Shown one piece after another: positions 5,785 through 12,419 of a stretch of DNA of 21,287 bases (positions within the stretch are counted from its first letter, which is position 1; each line of letters opens with the position of its first letter). This DNA comes from Acidobacteriota bacterium (lineage in GTDB: Bacteria > Acidobacteriota > Holophagae > Holophagales > Holophagaceae), in contig JAJYBX010000002.1 in NCBI GenBank assembly GCA_021778785.1, positions 1-21,287 of the forward strand, given 5' to 3'. The notes under the pieces were generated by a model that was given only the letters and a program-made list of their open reading frames with translations, made no database searches and was not told where the DNA came from. The translations under genes were made by a program, and so were the position numbers.

Positions 5785-5970
5785 ATGGCCCTAGTTCGGG
5801 GAGTGCTGCGAGGGATGGAAAGGGATGGTATGAGGCCTCCTTTTTGGTCGCTCGATCTTCCCAGGGACGCCGAAGCTCGGGCCCAGTTCATGGAGAAGCT
5901 GAATCGGGTTTTCAGATTCGGGCGATATGGGTGGAAGGCCACAGACGGGGGCACTCATGCGATCCAGTAG
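5785..5970 (+). CDS. Small hypothetical protein
   Basis: The product is 61 residues from ATG 5785, directly after AAGTGGAG. A longer in-frame extension upstream would run antisense to the zinc-ribbon gene and is not accepted. The sequence is a short helical, charged protein (PRDAEARAQFMEKLNRVFRFGRYGW). It overlaps the next gene by 14 bases. No family is recognised. It is the first rightward gene after the divergent control region. Confidence 0.5.
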   Translation: MALVRGVLRGMERDGMRPPFWSLDLPRDAEARAQFMEKLNRVFRFGRYGWKATDGGTHAIQ

Positions 5971-6157
5971 AAACACGATCCTTGGCCGGCTGGAGGCGGA
6001 GCTGGATGCCTTGACAGCGCCCGCGCTTCCCCGCCCCGTGCCACCCGCACGAGATCCCCGGTATCAGTCCTGGAGGAAGGCCTTTGAGGCCTACATGGAC
6101 CAGAAAGCGCGCCTGACGGGGGAAATCATCATGTTGCGGAGGACATATGGACTCTGA
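5957..6157 (+). CDS. Small helical protein of unknown function
   Basis: The product is 66 residues from ATG 5957. The N-terminal SSRNTILGRLEAELDAL and C-terminal SWRKAFEAYMDQKARLTGEIIMLRRTYGL are amphipathic helices joined by a Pro-rich linker. It overlaps the next start by 11 bases. Likely an early accessory protein. No motif supports more. Confidence 0.55.
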   Translation: MRSSRNTILGRLEAELDALTAPALPRPVPPARDPRYQSWRKAFEAYMDQKARLTGEIIMLRRTYGL

Positions 6158-6494
6158 GCAGGCAGCCCGGATCCTGACGCCGATCTGGATCGCCTTCCAG
6201 GTGGCGGAGGAACGCCTAGAAACCCTTCTGGCGGAAAGCATGAGCCAGCCCATGAGCCGTGAAGATGCCGCCGGGCGGCTCCGGCACGAGGCCGATCTGG
6301 AAGAGGCCCGCGCCTACCTTGAGGCCAAGGCCCGCGGGTTCCAGGGCTTCGGCCTGCGGGATGCGGTGAACACGGGCCGAAAGGTGCTCACCTGGCCCAA
6401 CGCATTCCCCTCTGAATCCACGTACGAGCGGACCTTGAAGACCTGGCGCGAGGCCCGCGCCGCGAAGGTGAAGCCGCTGGAGGTGGGAGCATGA
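6147..6494 (+). CDS. Helical hypothetical protein
   Basis: The product is 115 residues starting at ATG 6147, largely alpha-helical and rich in Glu/Ala/Arg (EDAAGRLRHEADLEEARAYLEAKARG). The C-terminal part is TWPNAFPSESTYERTLKTWREARAAK. It has no membrane segment, Cys pair or recognised family. It overlaps the next gene by ATGA, so it is translated as part of the same early operon. Confidence 0.65.
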   Translation: MDSEQAARILTPIWIAFQVAEERLETLLAESMSQPMSREDAAGRLRHEADLEEARAYLEAKARGFQGFGLRDAVNTGRKVLTWPNAFPSESTYERTLKTWREARAAKVKPLEVGA

Positions 6495-6847
6495 TTCAAA
6501 GCATCGCGGAAGGGTATGCCGTTTTCACAGATAGCGCCCTCTTGGGCCTAGTTGTCCCAGAGTTCACCATGGAGGCCACATCGGAGGCCTCCATGGAAAT
6601 CAAGCCGTACGGACCCCATACGTTTGGAACCCTCCAAAACGGATGGGTGGTCATCATGCTCAAGCAAGGGGCCAAGACCTGGGGAACCCAGCTTGTGATG
6701 GAGCACGAGGGCCGGATTTGGTACTGCCCTGTAACATCCAGCCTCTCCCCGCGTGGCACGGCCTTGGAGGCTGGAATGAAGGCCTGGATCTACCTCGCGG
6801 AACGCTATGGCGTACTCGCGGAGGGGAAACGAGTCACGACGCCATGA
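6491..6847 (+). CDS. Hypothetical protein
   Basis: The product is 118 residues, with a mixed alpha/beta pattern (NGWVVIMLKQGAKTWGTQLVMEHEGRIWYCPVTSSL). The DNA is less GC-rich at the start than in its neighbours. ATG 6491 overlaps the upstream stop and the gene ends in ATGA with the next. No family is recognised. Confidence 0.65.
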   Translation: MIQSIAEGYAVFTDSALLGLVVPEFTMEATSEASMEIKPYGPHTFGTLQNGWVVIMLKQGAKTWGTQLVMEHEGRIWYCPVTSSLSPRGTALEAGMKAWIYLAERYGVLAEGKRVTTP

Positions 6848-7029
6848 GCACCCGCGGAGAAACGCGCGACCGGCGAGAGACGGTCAATCTCGTGTTTCAT
6901 GGGATGCCGAAATCGTCGGTTGTCGGGGCCCTCGCTGAGACTTTGGCCGTCCTGATGCGGGAGGCGGGCCTTGTGCGGATCGAGGCGGAATGGCTAGGGG
7001 AGAAACCCCCTTGGAAGCTCCATGACTGA
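6844..7029 (+). CDS. Small hypothetical protein upstream of rep
   Basis: The product is 61 residues from ATG 6844, which overlaps the upstream TGA. The upstream in-frame ATG lies inside the previous gene. The sequence starts with a basic/acidic stretch, then a strand-helix unit (ETVNLVFHGMPKSSVVGALAETLAVLMREAGLVRIEAEWL). It ends 14 bases before the rep start. Unknown function. Confidence 0.55.
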   Translation: MSTRGETRDRRETVNLVFHGMPKSSVVGALAETLAVLMREAGLVRIEAEWLGEKPPWKLHD

Positions 7030-7043
7030 CCTGCGGGGCTGAT

Positions 7044-8570
7044 GTGTTCCCTTCCCAGGATGACGCCGAGATTCGCCGGGCCCTGCTCACGGGCCCCAAG
7101 GCGGAGCGCCAGCGCCAGCGCCAGCACGAGGCCCTAACCATCGCCAAGGGCCTGGCGGGAGAGGATGTGCTAGACCTACGGCTGATCACGCTGGACGGGC
7201 AGCCGCAGGTCATCAACGAGCGCACTGGGGAGCTGGTGGAGGCGGGCCCTGGCGAGGGCCGCGCCGTGCGTTATGCCTGGATGCACCTGCTAGGCGCCGC
7301 GCCGGAAAACCATGCCGTTGGCATCGTCGAAGAGGTACACGAGGACGGCCGGAAGGAGTACCACGAAGAGGGGACGGCCCAGACGCGGCACGGGTCACGA
7401 CTCTGCGGAAACTACATCGAGGCCCTGCGGCGGCGGAACCGTGGCCACGCCCGCCGCGCCGTGCGCCGGGCACAGGCCAGCATGACGCCGGAGGAGTGGT
7501 ATCAGCACCGCAACCCCCACATGCGCGGGCGCCTGGCCTGGTCCTTCCTCACGCTGACCTTGCCCCATGTGGAGCAGGGATCGCCCATCCTGGAGGTTCG
7601 CCGGTTCGTCCGGGCTTTCGACCTCTTCCGCAAGCGGGAGAGTTGGAAGACCCATGTGCGGGCCGGAATCAAGGGCGTGGAAGCCAAGTTCAACGTGTTC
7701 ATGGGGACCGTGGGCATCCACGTTCACGGCCATGTCCTCATCCTGTCCCGCTGGTGGAAGTGGCAGGATCTCCGGGCGGAGTGGTTCGCCTGCGTCCAGC
7801 AGGCCACGCGTGACACGTACGGCCTGGAGCTGGATGCCGAGGCCCTGGAGGCCCAGGTAGAGGGCGGGGTCATCACAGACATTCGCACCGTCAAGAGCCA
7901 GCACCACGAGGGGAACATGCCCCTAGAGGATGCCCTCCAGGAAGTGCTCAAGTACGTCACCAAGCCCGACGACTGGGAAGACCTCATCGAGGCGGGCGCC
8001 GTGGGCCGCCGCATGCTGCTGGAGCTAGAAGAGGTGGAACGCTGGCCCCGCATGTTCGAGCTGCTGGGGACCGCCCGGGAGGCGAAGCAGACGGCTGCTG
8101 ACCTTGCGACCGCCGAAGGCGGGCGCGGTTTCCTAGATACTGCCTGCTTATCCGACGGCGACCCGAGCGGGCCCGACGAGGCGCACCCCCTGGACGGGTC
8201 CGATTCAGGCAATCCGTGCCCAGAAGCAGGCACCCCGGAGGGGCCGGAGGACACGCCCCAGACCTCCGAGCGGCCTCCACCCTCCGAACGGACCCCCTCA
8301 TGGCGAGAGCTGATGGACATCCTCCCCTTGGGGAAGTGGATGGCCGTCATGGTGGAGCGCACCCGGGCCGCGCGGCGCTTCATCGCGCGGAAGATCCTGG
8401 AAACGCGCGGCGGGATCTGGATCACGCTGGATGGCCTGGCGCTGGGGGCTGGTGAGCCCGAGCGCATCCATGAGCCCATCCGCCGCAAGCCGTCCCGGCT
8501 CCCCGAGCTGGAGTGTCCCATCGTGGACCTCTGGGAGGGGACTGAGTTCGCCATGGAGGCCTCCCGATGA
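7044..8570 (+). CDS. rep: HUH rolling-circle replication initiator (Rep_1-like)
   Basis: The product is 508 residues from GTG 7044. Motif I is SFLTLTLPH (about residues 167-175). Motif II is GIHVHGHVLIL (His226, His228, His230), the metal-binding HUH signature. Motif III is QEVLKYVTKPDDW, with Glu300, catalytic Tyr304 and Lys307. The Glu next to a single Tyr resembles the pC194/pUB110 class. Such proteins nick a double-strand origin and start rolling-circle replication. The protein is longer than plasmid Reps, with about 165 residues before motif I and a 200-residue tail containing a Pro/Ser/Glu-rich stretch (about 375-420). Rep couples to the HTH gene by ATGA. A candidate origin lies just downstream. 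Confidence 0.9.
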   Translation: MFPSQDDAEIRRALLTGPKAERQRQRQHEALTIAKGLAGEDVLDLRLITLDGQPQVINERTGELVEAGPGEGRAVRYAWMHLLGAAPENHAVGIVEEVHEDGRKEYHEEGTAQTRHGSRLCGNYIEALRRRNRGHARRAVRRAQASMTPEEWYQHRNPHMRGRLAWSFLTLTLPHVEQGSPILEVRRFVRAFDLFRKRESWKTHVRAGIKGVEAKFNVFMGTVGIHVHGHVLILSRWWKWQDLRAEWFACVQQATRDTYGLELDAEALEAQVEGGVITDIRTVKSQHHEGNMPLEDALQEVLKYVTKPDDWEDLIEAGAVGRRMLLELEEVERWPRMFELLGTAREAKQTAADLATAEGGRGFLDTACLSDGDPSGPDEAHPLDGSDSGNPCPEAGTPEGPEDTPQTSERPPPSERTPSWRELMDILPLGKWMAVMVERTRAARRFIARKILETRGGIWITLDGLALGAGEPERIHEPIRRKPSRLPELECPIVDLWEGTEFAMEASR

Positions 8571-8785
8571 CCACCTCAATTCCTGCCCCCGAAGACCGTC
8601 CCGGCGTGACGTACGCCCAGGCGCGGGCCATCCTCGCCGACCGCGGCATCATCCGCAGTCTGAAGACCATCAAGCGGTGGGCGTACGCGGGAATACTGAG
8701 TGTGAAGCGCGTCACCCATGGCACGGTGATCCTTTTCCGGGATGAGGTGGAGGCCCTGACAGAGAAAGATGACCCCTGGGATTGA
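8567..8785 (+). CDS. xis: Excisionase / MerR-type HTH DNA-binding protein
   Basis: The product is 72 residues starting at ATG 8567 behind GGAGG, overlapping the rep stop. The core (TYAQARAILADRGIIRSLKTIKRWAYAG...VILFRDEVEAL) has the winged-helix pattern of excisionase and AlpA-like proteins: first helix, recognition helix with KTIKRW, then the wing and EVEAL helix. It may direct excision with the integrase or regulate rep. The distance from int (about 5 kb) leaves both possible. Confidence 0.72.
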   Translation: MTTSIPAPEDRPGVTYAQARAILADRGIIRSLKTIKRWAYAGILSVKRVTHGTVILFRDEVEALTEKDDPWD

Positions 8786-8795
8786 CCTGGGGGAC

Positions 8796-8831
8796 GCGGC
8801 CCGGGAGGCGCGGTGGACGCGCCGGGGCCGC
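8796..8831. promoter_or_regulatory. Large GC stem-loop downstream of rep/xis
   Basis: Two stacked stems are visible: GCGGCCC (8796-8802) with GGGCCGC (8825-8831), and GGCGCG (8807-8812) with CGCGCC (8818-8823). The loop is GTGGA, with a small asymmetric bulge. No T-tract follows, so it is not a typical intrinsic terminator. Next to rep and tandem dyads, it is a candidate replication-origin element. Confidence 0.5.
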
Positions 8832-8878
8832 CTGGGTGGGCGCCCGGTGCCGACACGAGGGGCATGACGGGGAAGAAC

Positions 8879-8911
8879 GCAGGACAGTCCGGGACAGTCC
8901 GGGACATTCGG
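8879..8911 (+). repeat. Repeated dyad element, copy A
   Basis: Two tandem GGACAGTCC palindromes with 10-bp spacing and a third half (GGGACATTC) match copies B (11039) and C (16685) over about 33 bp, with four differences from B. The copy lies 30 bp upstream of the start at 8940 and 48 bp after the large stem-loop. Iteron or operator function is inferred. Confidence 0.75.
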
Positions 8912-8939
8912 TGCGCGAGGATGGCCCTGGAGGTTGCAC

Positions 8940-10565
8940 ATGGGGACGGAACGGGTGAGGCGGGACGTGTATCCAAGGGGCCCTGAAGGGCTGGAGCCAG
9001 AGGGCGGATGGAAGCCGGGCGAGCCCTTGGTAGCCCCCGAGGCGCTGGCGGCCGTGCGGGAAGAGGCCGAGCGGGTCAAGGTGCTGGATGCGGCCGTGGC
9101 CGTGGCCCGGGGCGAGGGCGCCAAGGCGGCGGAGGCCATCATGGCCCGGGAGAAGGAAGGGAAGGCGGGCCAGCTCATGGCCTTCAAGAGTTTCCTGGGA
9201 TCGCTGGAGGATCTGGCGCTGAGGGATGCCAGCGCCGTGGCGAACGCGGAGGAAACGCGCCTGGTCCTGAAGCTCTATCGGCAAGAGGAAAATGGCGGGC
9301 CCAAGCCCACGAGCACGTACCAGACGAGCACCAGCTTCAGCGCCGCGGAGGCCCTGGGCCTGGGAGATCCTGACTTCGAGGGCCGGGCCCAGGCCTGGGC
9401 CGAGAAGACTGGCCGATTCGGGCGCTACCAGTGGAGAATTTTGGGCTGGGCCGGCGGAGAGCAGACCCTTGATACGACCTACAACGTACAGGTGGAACCT
9501 CCCCCGGGCTACGAGGCCCCGCGCGGCCCGGTGGTGGAGGTGGACCCGGAGGCCCCGCGGGATCCCATGGCCAGCCTACGGGAGGGCCTGGGCATCATCG
9601 CACTGGTGAAAGAGACCATCGGCGGGCCCGCGGCGGCGGGGAAGGTGGACACGGACAGCATCCGGGCCATGGCACGGGCGGAGGCCCTGCTGGAGGCGGA
9701 TCGGGAGCAGCGCAAGGAGCTGCGGGCCCTGGAAGATCGCTGGGAAGCCCGGATCGAGAAGGCGGAGAAGGAGGCCCATGCCCGCGGCGTGGTGGAGGGC
9801 CGCCGGGCGGCGGAGGATGAATTTCGGCCCAGGCTCTGGGAGCTGGAGCGCAAGGCGGATGGTGAGCACGAGCCGACCATCCTGGAAGAGGCCGCCCGCC
9901 TGGTGGGAGGCCCGGAGGTGGTTCAAAGCCTCGTGAAAGCCGTCATCACCAGCATGGAGCGCCCGGCCCCTGCAGTACCGCCCCCGGGCCGTCCCGTGGT
10001 GCCCCTGCAACGCGCGAACCCAGGCCCTGCAGTACCGCCCCCGGTTCCATCTGCGGCCCCGGCACCGGCGGCGGAGATCCTGCCGGAGCCCACGCGCAAG
10101 GAGTGGCGGGCGGCCCTGGATGACACCGAATCAGTGCTCGATCTGCTGGACGAGCATGGCGAGGACACGCCGGACATCCAGCAGCTTCGTGAGGTGCTGG
10201 AAGCCTTCCATGCCCAGGGGGAAGCGGATGGCCCGCTGGGGCCCTGGTGGAAGGCCTGGCGCCAGGGCATCGGCCAGGGCGTGAAGGACATGCTGGAGGC
10301 GGCGGAAGACGAGAAAGAGCCCGAAGGAGATGAGACGATGGACCTCGAAGCGTTCAAGGCCCTGCTGGGCCGTCGCCTGGATGAAGGCGCCGCAGACGTG
10401 GACATCCTGGCGGAGCTGGACCGCAGCACGACACCCAAGCAGCGGGCCCAGTGGCGGGGCCTCCTGAAGTGGATGCCCGATGATGCCGCAGCCGCGATGC
10501 TGGGAGAGCACCGGCACCGGGAGCGCCTGGCGGGACTCCTGCGAGCCTTCCAGGCAGGCCAGTAG
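8940..10565 (+). CDS. 541-residue protein of unknown function
   Basis: ATG 8940 is chosen because TGGAGG sits six bases upstream. Residues about 30-110 are helical. A Gly/Tyr/Trp patch (GRFGRYQWRILGWAGGEQTLDTTYNVQV) lies near 160-190. A long charged coiled-coil segment (about 235-310) follows. Then comes a Pro-rich hinge with GPAVPPP repeated (a 20-bp DNA repeat at 9968-9987 and 10025-10044), and an acidic helical C-terminus. There is no membrane helix and no Walker A, nuclease or protease motif. It might be a scaffold, an internal virion protein or a DNA-metabolism factor. Its position after the candidate origin and before hicAB gives no clear clue. Confidence 0.75.
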   Translation: MGTERVRRDVYPRGPEGLEPEGGWKPGEPLVAPEALAAVREEAERVKVLDAAVAVARGEGAKAAEAIMAREKEGKAGQLMAFKSFLGSLEDLALRDASAVANAEETRLVLKLYRQEENGGPKPTSTYQTSTSFSAAEALGLGDPDFEGRAQAWAEKTGRFGRYQWRILGWAGGEQTLDTTYNVQVEPPPGYEAPRGPVVEVDPEAPRDPMASLREGLGIIALVKETIGGPAAAGKVDTDSIRAMARAEALLEADREQRKELRALEDRWEARIEKAEKEAHARGVVEGRRAAEDEFRPRLWELERKADGEHEPTILEEAARLVGGPEVVQSLVKAVITSMERPAPAVPPPGRPVVPLQRANPGPAVPPPVPSAAPAPAAEILPEPTRKEWRAALDDTESVLDLLDEHGEDTPDIQQLREVLEAFHAQGEADGPLGPWWKAWRQGIGQGVKDMLEAAEDEKEPEGDETMDLEAFKALLGRRLDEGAADVDILAELDRSTTPKQRAQWRGLLKWMPDDAAAAMLGEHRHRERLAGLLRAFQAGQ

Positions 10566-10577
10566 GGAGGGCGGCCC

Positions 10578-10781
10578 ATGCCAAGGAAGGTGCGAGAAGT
10601 CCTCAAGATCCTCCGGGAAGATGGGTGGGAAGTCATCCGCCAAAGGGGAAGCCATCGCCAACTCGGACACCCCGAGAAAAGAGGAGCGGTGACTGTGGCG
10701 GGGCATGATGGAGATGACTTGCACCCCAAGACTGAAGAAAGCATCCTGAAACAAGCGGGTTTGAAGCCCCGGGGGAAGTGA
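10578..10781 (+). CDS. hicA: HicA mRNA-interferase toxin
   Basis: The product is 67 residues behind GGGAGGG. It shows the HicA/YcfA double-stranded-RNA-binding-like signature: KVREVLKILREDGWEVIRQRGSHRQLGHP, VTVAGH, and the terminal ILKQAGL. His26 in GSH is the expected catalytic residue. HicA toxins cut mRNA and are neutralised by HicB. The stop overlaps the hicB start by one base. Such pairs are usually autoregulated and stabilise mobile elements or act in phage defence. Confidence 0.92.
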   Translation: MPRKVREVLKILREDGWEVIRQRGSHRQLGHPEKRGAVTVAGHDGDDLHPKTEESILKQAGLKPRGK

Positions 10782-11029
10782 TGCGGTACGCGGTGGTCAT
10801 CGAACAGGGGAAGCGGAATTTTTCAGCCTATGTCCCTGATCTGCCGGGATGCGTTGCCACGGGCAGGACGCTGGAAGAGGTCAAGGCCAACATGGCGGAG
10901 GCCATCGAATGGCACCTTGAGGCGATGGCAGAAGAGGGCCGCATCCCTGAGCCCAGGAGCCTGCAAGCCCTCGCCACGGTTCGGGCGTTGCGGCGCCCCT
11001 TGCCACACTTGGCCGTAGCCGTTCGCTAG
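10781..11029 (+). CDS. hicB: HicB antitoxin
   Basis: The product is 82 residues from ATG 10781. It has the HicB partial RNase-H fold signature: YAVVIEQGKRNFSAYVPDLPGCVATGRTLEEVKANMAEAIEWHLEAMAEEG, then IPEP. It binds and neutralises HicA. It lacks the extra C-terminal HTH or ribbon-helix-helix of longer HicB proteins, ending in a short basic/hydrophobic tail. It may therefore regulate transcription weakly or not at all. Element B of the dyad repeat begins 10 bases downstream. Confidence 0.92.
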   Translation: MRYAVVIEQGKRNFSAYVPDLPGCVATGRTLEEVKANMAEAIEWHLEAMAEEGRIPEPRSLQALATVRALRRPLPHLAVAVR

Positions 11030-11038
11030 TCCCACGAC

Positions 11039-11103
11039 GCGGGACAGTCCGGGACAGTCTGGGACACACGGAAGCAGGCGCCTGGCCATGATGGCCCCAT
11101 GAG
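11039..11103 (+). repeat. Repeated dyad element, copy B (65 bp)
   Basis: It matches copy C at 16685-16749 at 59 of 65 positions without gaps. It contains two GGACAGTCC dyads, a third GGGACAC half and a GCCAT-G-ATGGC dyad, and it ends on the ATGAG start of the gene at 11099. No Shine-Dalgarno sequence is present between the element and the start. Confidence 0.85.
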
Positions 11104-11800
11104 CGCCCTGGGCTGGCATCCACGATTTGACCCCCTGACCTACCGCCCGCCGGTCCTGACGGGCGGGCGGGCCCGGGGCTCTGGCCTAGGGGCCACGGCT
11201 CCAGCCAAGGCCCCTGCACCCAAGAAGGCCCCCACGCCTGAGCAGACCCTCAAGCCCTTGCGGCTGACCACCACGGCCGTTCGCATTTCCGGCGATTCGG
11301 ATGCCCTAGTCAGGAAGAAGGTTCAACTGCTGCGGGATTTCGTGGTTGCCCCCGCCCTGGCCCCCGGGCCCCTGGGCATGGCCTTCACGCGCGGCCTGTT
11401 GACGGAAGCCCTTGGGCGCGCGCCGAAGAACATCACCTCCCACGCCAAGAGCGCCCTGGCGGTGCGGATCTTCGAGTTCGTGAGGACGCGCATCCGATAC
11501 GTGAATGACCCTCTTGGCCAGGAGTACTTCCAGACGGTGCCCGGGATCTGGAAAGCCCAGATGGGGGACTGTGAGGACTTCGCGGCCCTTCTGGCGGCCC
11601 TCTTCACGGCGGCGGGAATCGCCGTCAAGGCCCGCATCATCAAGGTTCCGGGCCAGGAAGGATGGGCGCACATCTACCTCTTGGCCTACCTGGGCAACGC
11701 CTGGCGGGCCTTCGATGCCACCGAAAAATATCCCGCCGGCTGGCAGTTCCCGGAGCGCACGGCGGCGCTTGATCTCCCTATTGCCCCGGAGCTTCGATGA
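11099..11800 (+). CDS. Transglutaminase-like cysteine protease-fold protein
   Basis: The product is 233 residues. A Pro/Ala/Lys-rich linker (about 20-50) precedes the domain. The transglutaminase-like core is visible in MGDCEDFAALLAALFTAAGI (nucleophile Cys158), GWAHIYLLAYL (His191) and WRAFDAT (Asp206), a complete Cys-His-Asp triad. Such domains are peptidases or crosslinking/acyl-transfer enzymes. In viruses they could process structural proteins or act on the cell wall. It opens the block of tail-anchored genes and overlaps the first by four bases, which favours a virion role. The substrate is unknown. Confidence 0.82.
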   Translation: MSALGWHPRFDPLTYRPPVLTGGRARGSGLGATAPAKAPAPKKAPTPEQTLKPLRLTTTAVRISGDSDALVRKKVQLLRDFVVAPALAPGPLGMAFTRGLLTEALGRAPKNITSHAKSALAVRIFEFVRTRIRYVNDPLGQEYFQTVPGIWKAQMGDCEDFAALLAALFTAAGIAVKARIIKVPGQEGWAHIYLLAYLGNAWRAFDATEKYPAGWQFPERTAALDLPIAPELR

Positions 11801-12216
11801 CCTGTTTCAACCCTGCCCCTTCTGCACCCGACACCCTGGATCAGCTTGAAGGTTTGAGCGACTGGCTCAGCTCCGCCGTGAAGACCGTCACCGGCGGAAT
11901 CTCAAGCGTTGGAACCGCCATCGCATCCAATTCGGGCGCCCTCGTGAGCGTGATGGACGCCTATGGGAAGCTCCAGACGCAGAAGGCGGCTGCGCAAGTG
12001 GCCATCAATACGGCCCAGCAGCAAGCCCGGATGCAGGCCCAGGCCGCCCAAGGCCTCACGGGAAAGGAGGCCCTGAACTACCTTTCCAAGACGAATCCGG
12101 GAGTCTTCCCGACCCAGCCCAGCGCCATGCCTTCCTGGCTCCTTCCGGTGGGGCTGGGGGCCGTGGGGCTCGTGGTGGTGATGATGCTCAGCCAGAAGCG
12201 GGGCGGAAATGGCTAG
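11797..12216 (+). CDS. Tail-anchored protein 1
   Basis: The product is 139 residues. An amphipathic N-terminal region (DTLDQLEGLSDWLSSAVKTVTGGISS) is followed by a Gln/Ala-rich helix (about 58-87) and a Pro-rich linker. A C-terminal membrane helix (about 113-131, LLPVGLGAVGLVVVMMLS) precedes the basic tail QKRGGNG. This is the first of five consecutive proteins ending in a membrane anchor. It is a probable virion membrane protein. No sequence family is recognised. Confidence 0.7.
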   Translation: MTCFNPAPSAPDTLDQLEGLSDWLSSAVKTVTGGISSVGTAIASNSGALVSVMDAYGKLQTQKAAAQVAINTAQQQARMQAQAAQGLTGKEALNYLSKTNPGVFPTQPSAMPSWLLPVGLGAVGLVVVMMLSQKRGGNG

Positions 12217-12418
12217 CTCGACCAGTTCCGGCCTGGTGTACACGCCGGACAATACGCCCTTCCATGGAAGCGCAACCGTGGAGGTAACGGACACGGCGCC
12301 CCCGCCCCCTCCGCCTCCGCCCGCGGCTCCGCCCTGGTGGATGGACCCGTGGAAGCTGGGCGTTGCGGCCTTGGGCGGCGTGTTGCTCCTGACCCTGCTC
12401 ATGCCACGGAGGGAGTGA
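12209..12418 (+). CDS. Tail-anchored protein 2 with polyproline run
   Basis: The product is 69 residues. A beta-like N-terminus (SSGLVYTPDNTPFHGSATVEVTDTA) leads to eight consecutive prolines (31-38), then PPWWMDPWK and a membrane helix (about 49-65, LGVAALGGVLLLTLLM) ending in PRRE. It overlaps the previous gene by eight bases. Polyproline linkers hold short distances rigidly, so a spacer between capsid and membrane is possible. This is inference. Confidence 0.68.
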   Translation: MASSTSSGLVYTPDNTPFHGSATVEVTDTAPPPPPPPPAAPPWWMDPWKLGVAALGGVLLLTLLMPRRE

Positions 12419-12419
12419 C

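Noticed and set aside
8879..8911. CRISPR array
   Set aside because: The repeat units are 10 bp and directly adjacent, without spacers, and no cas genes are present.
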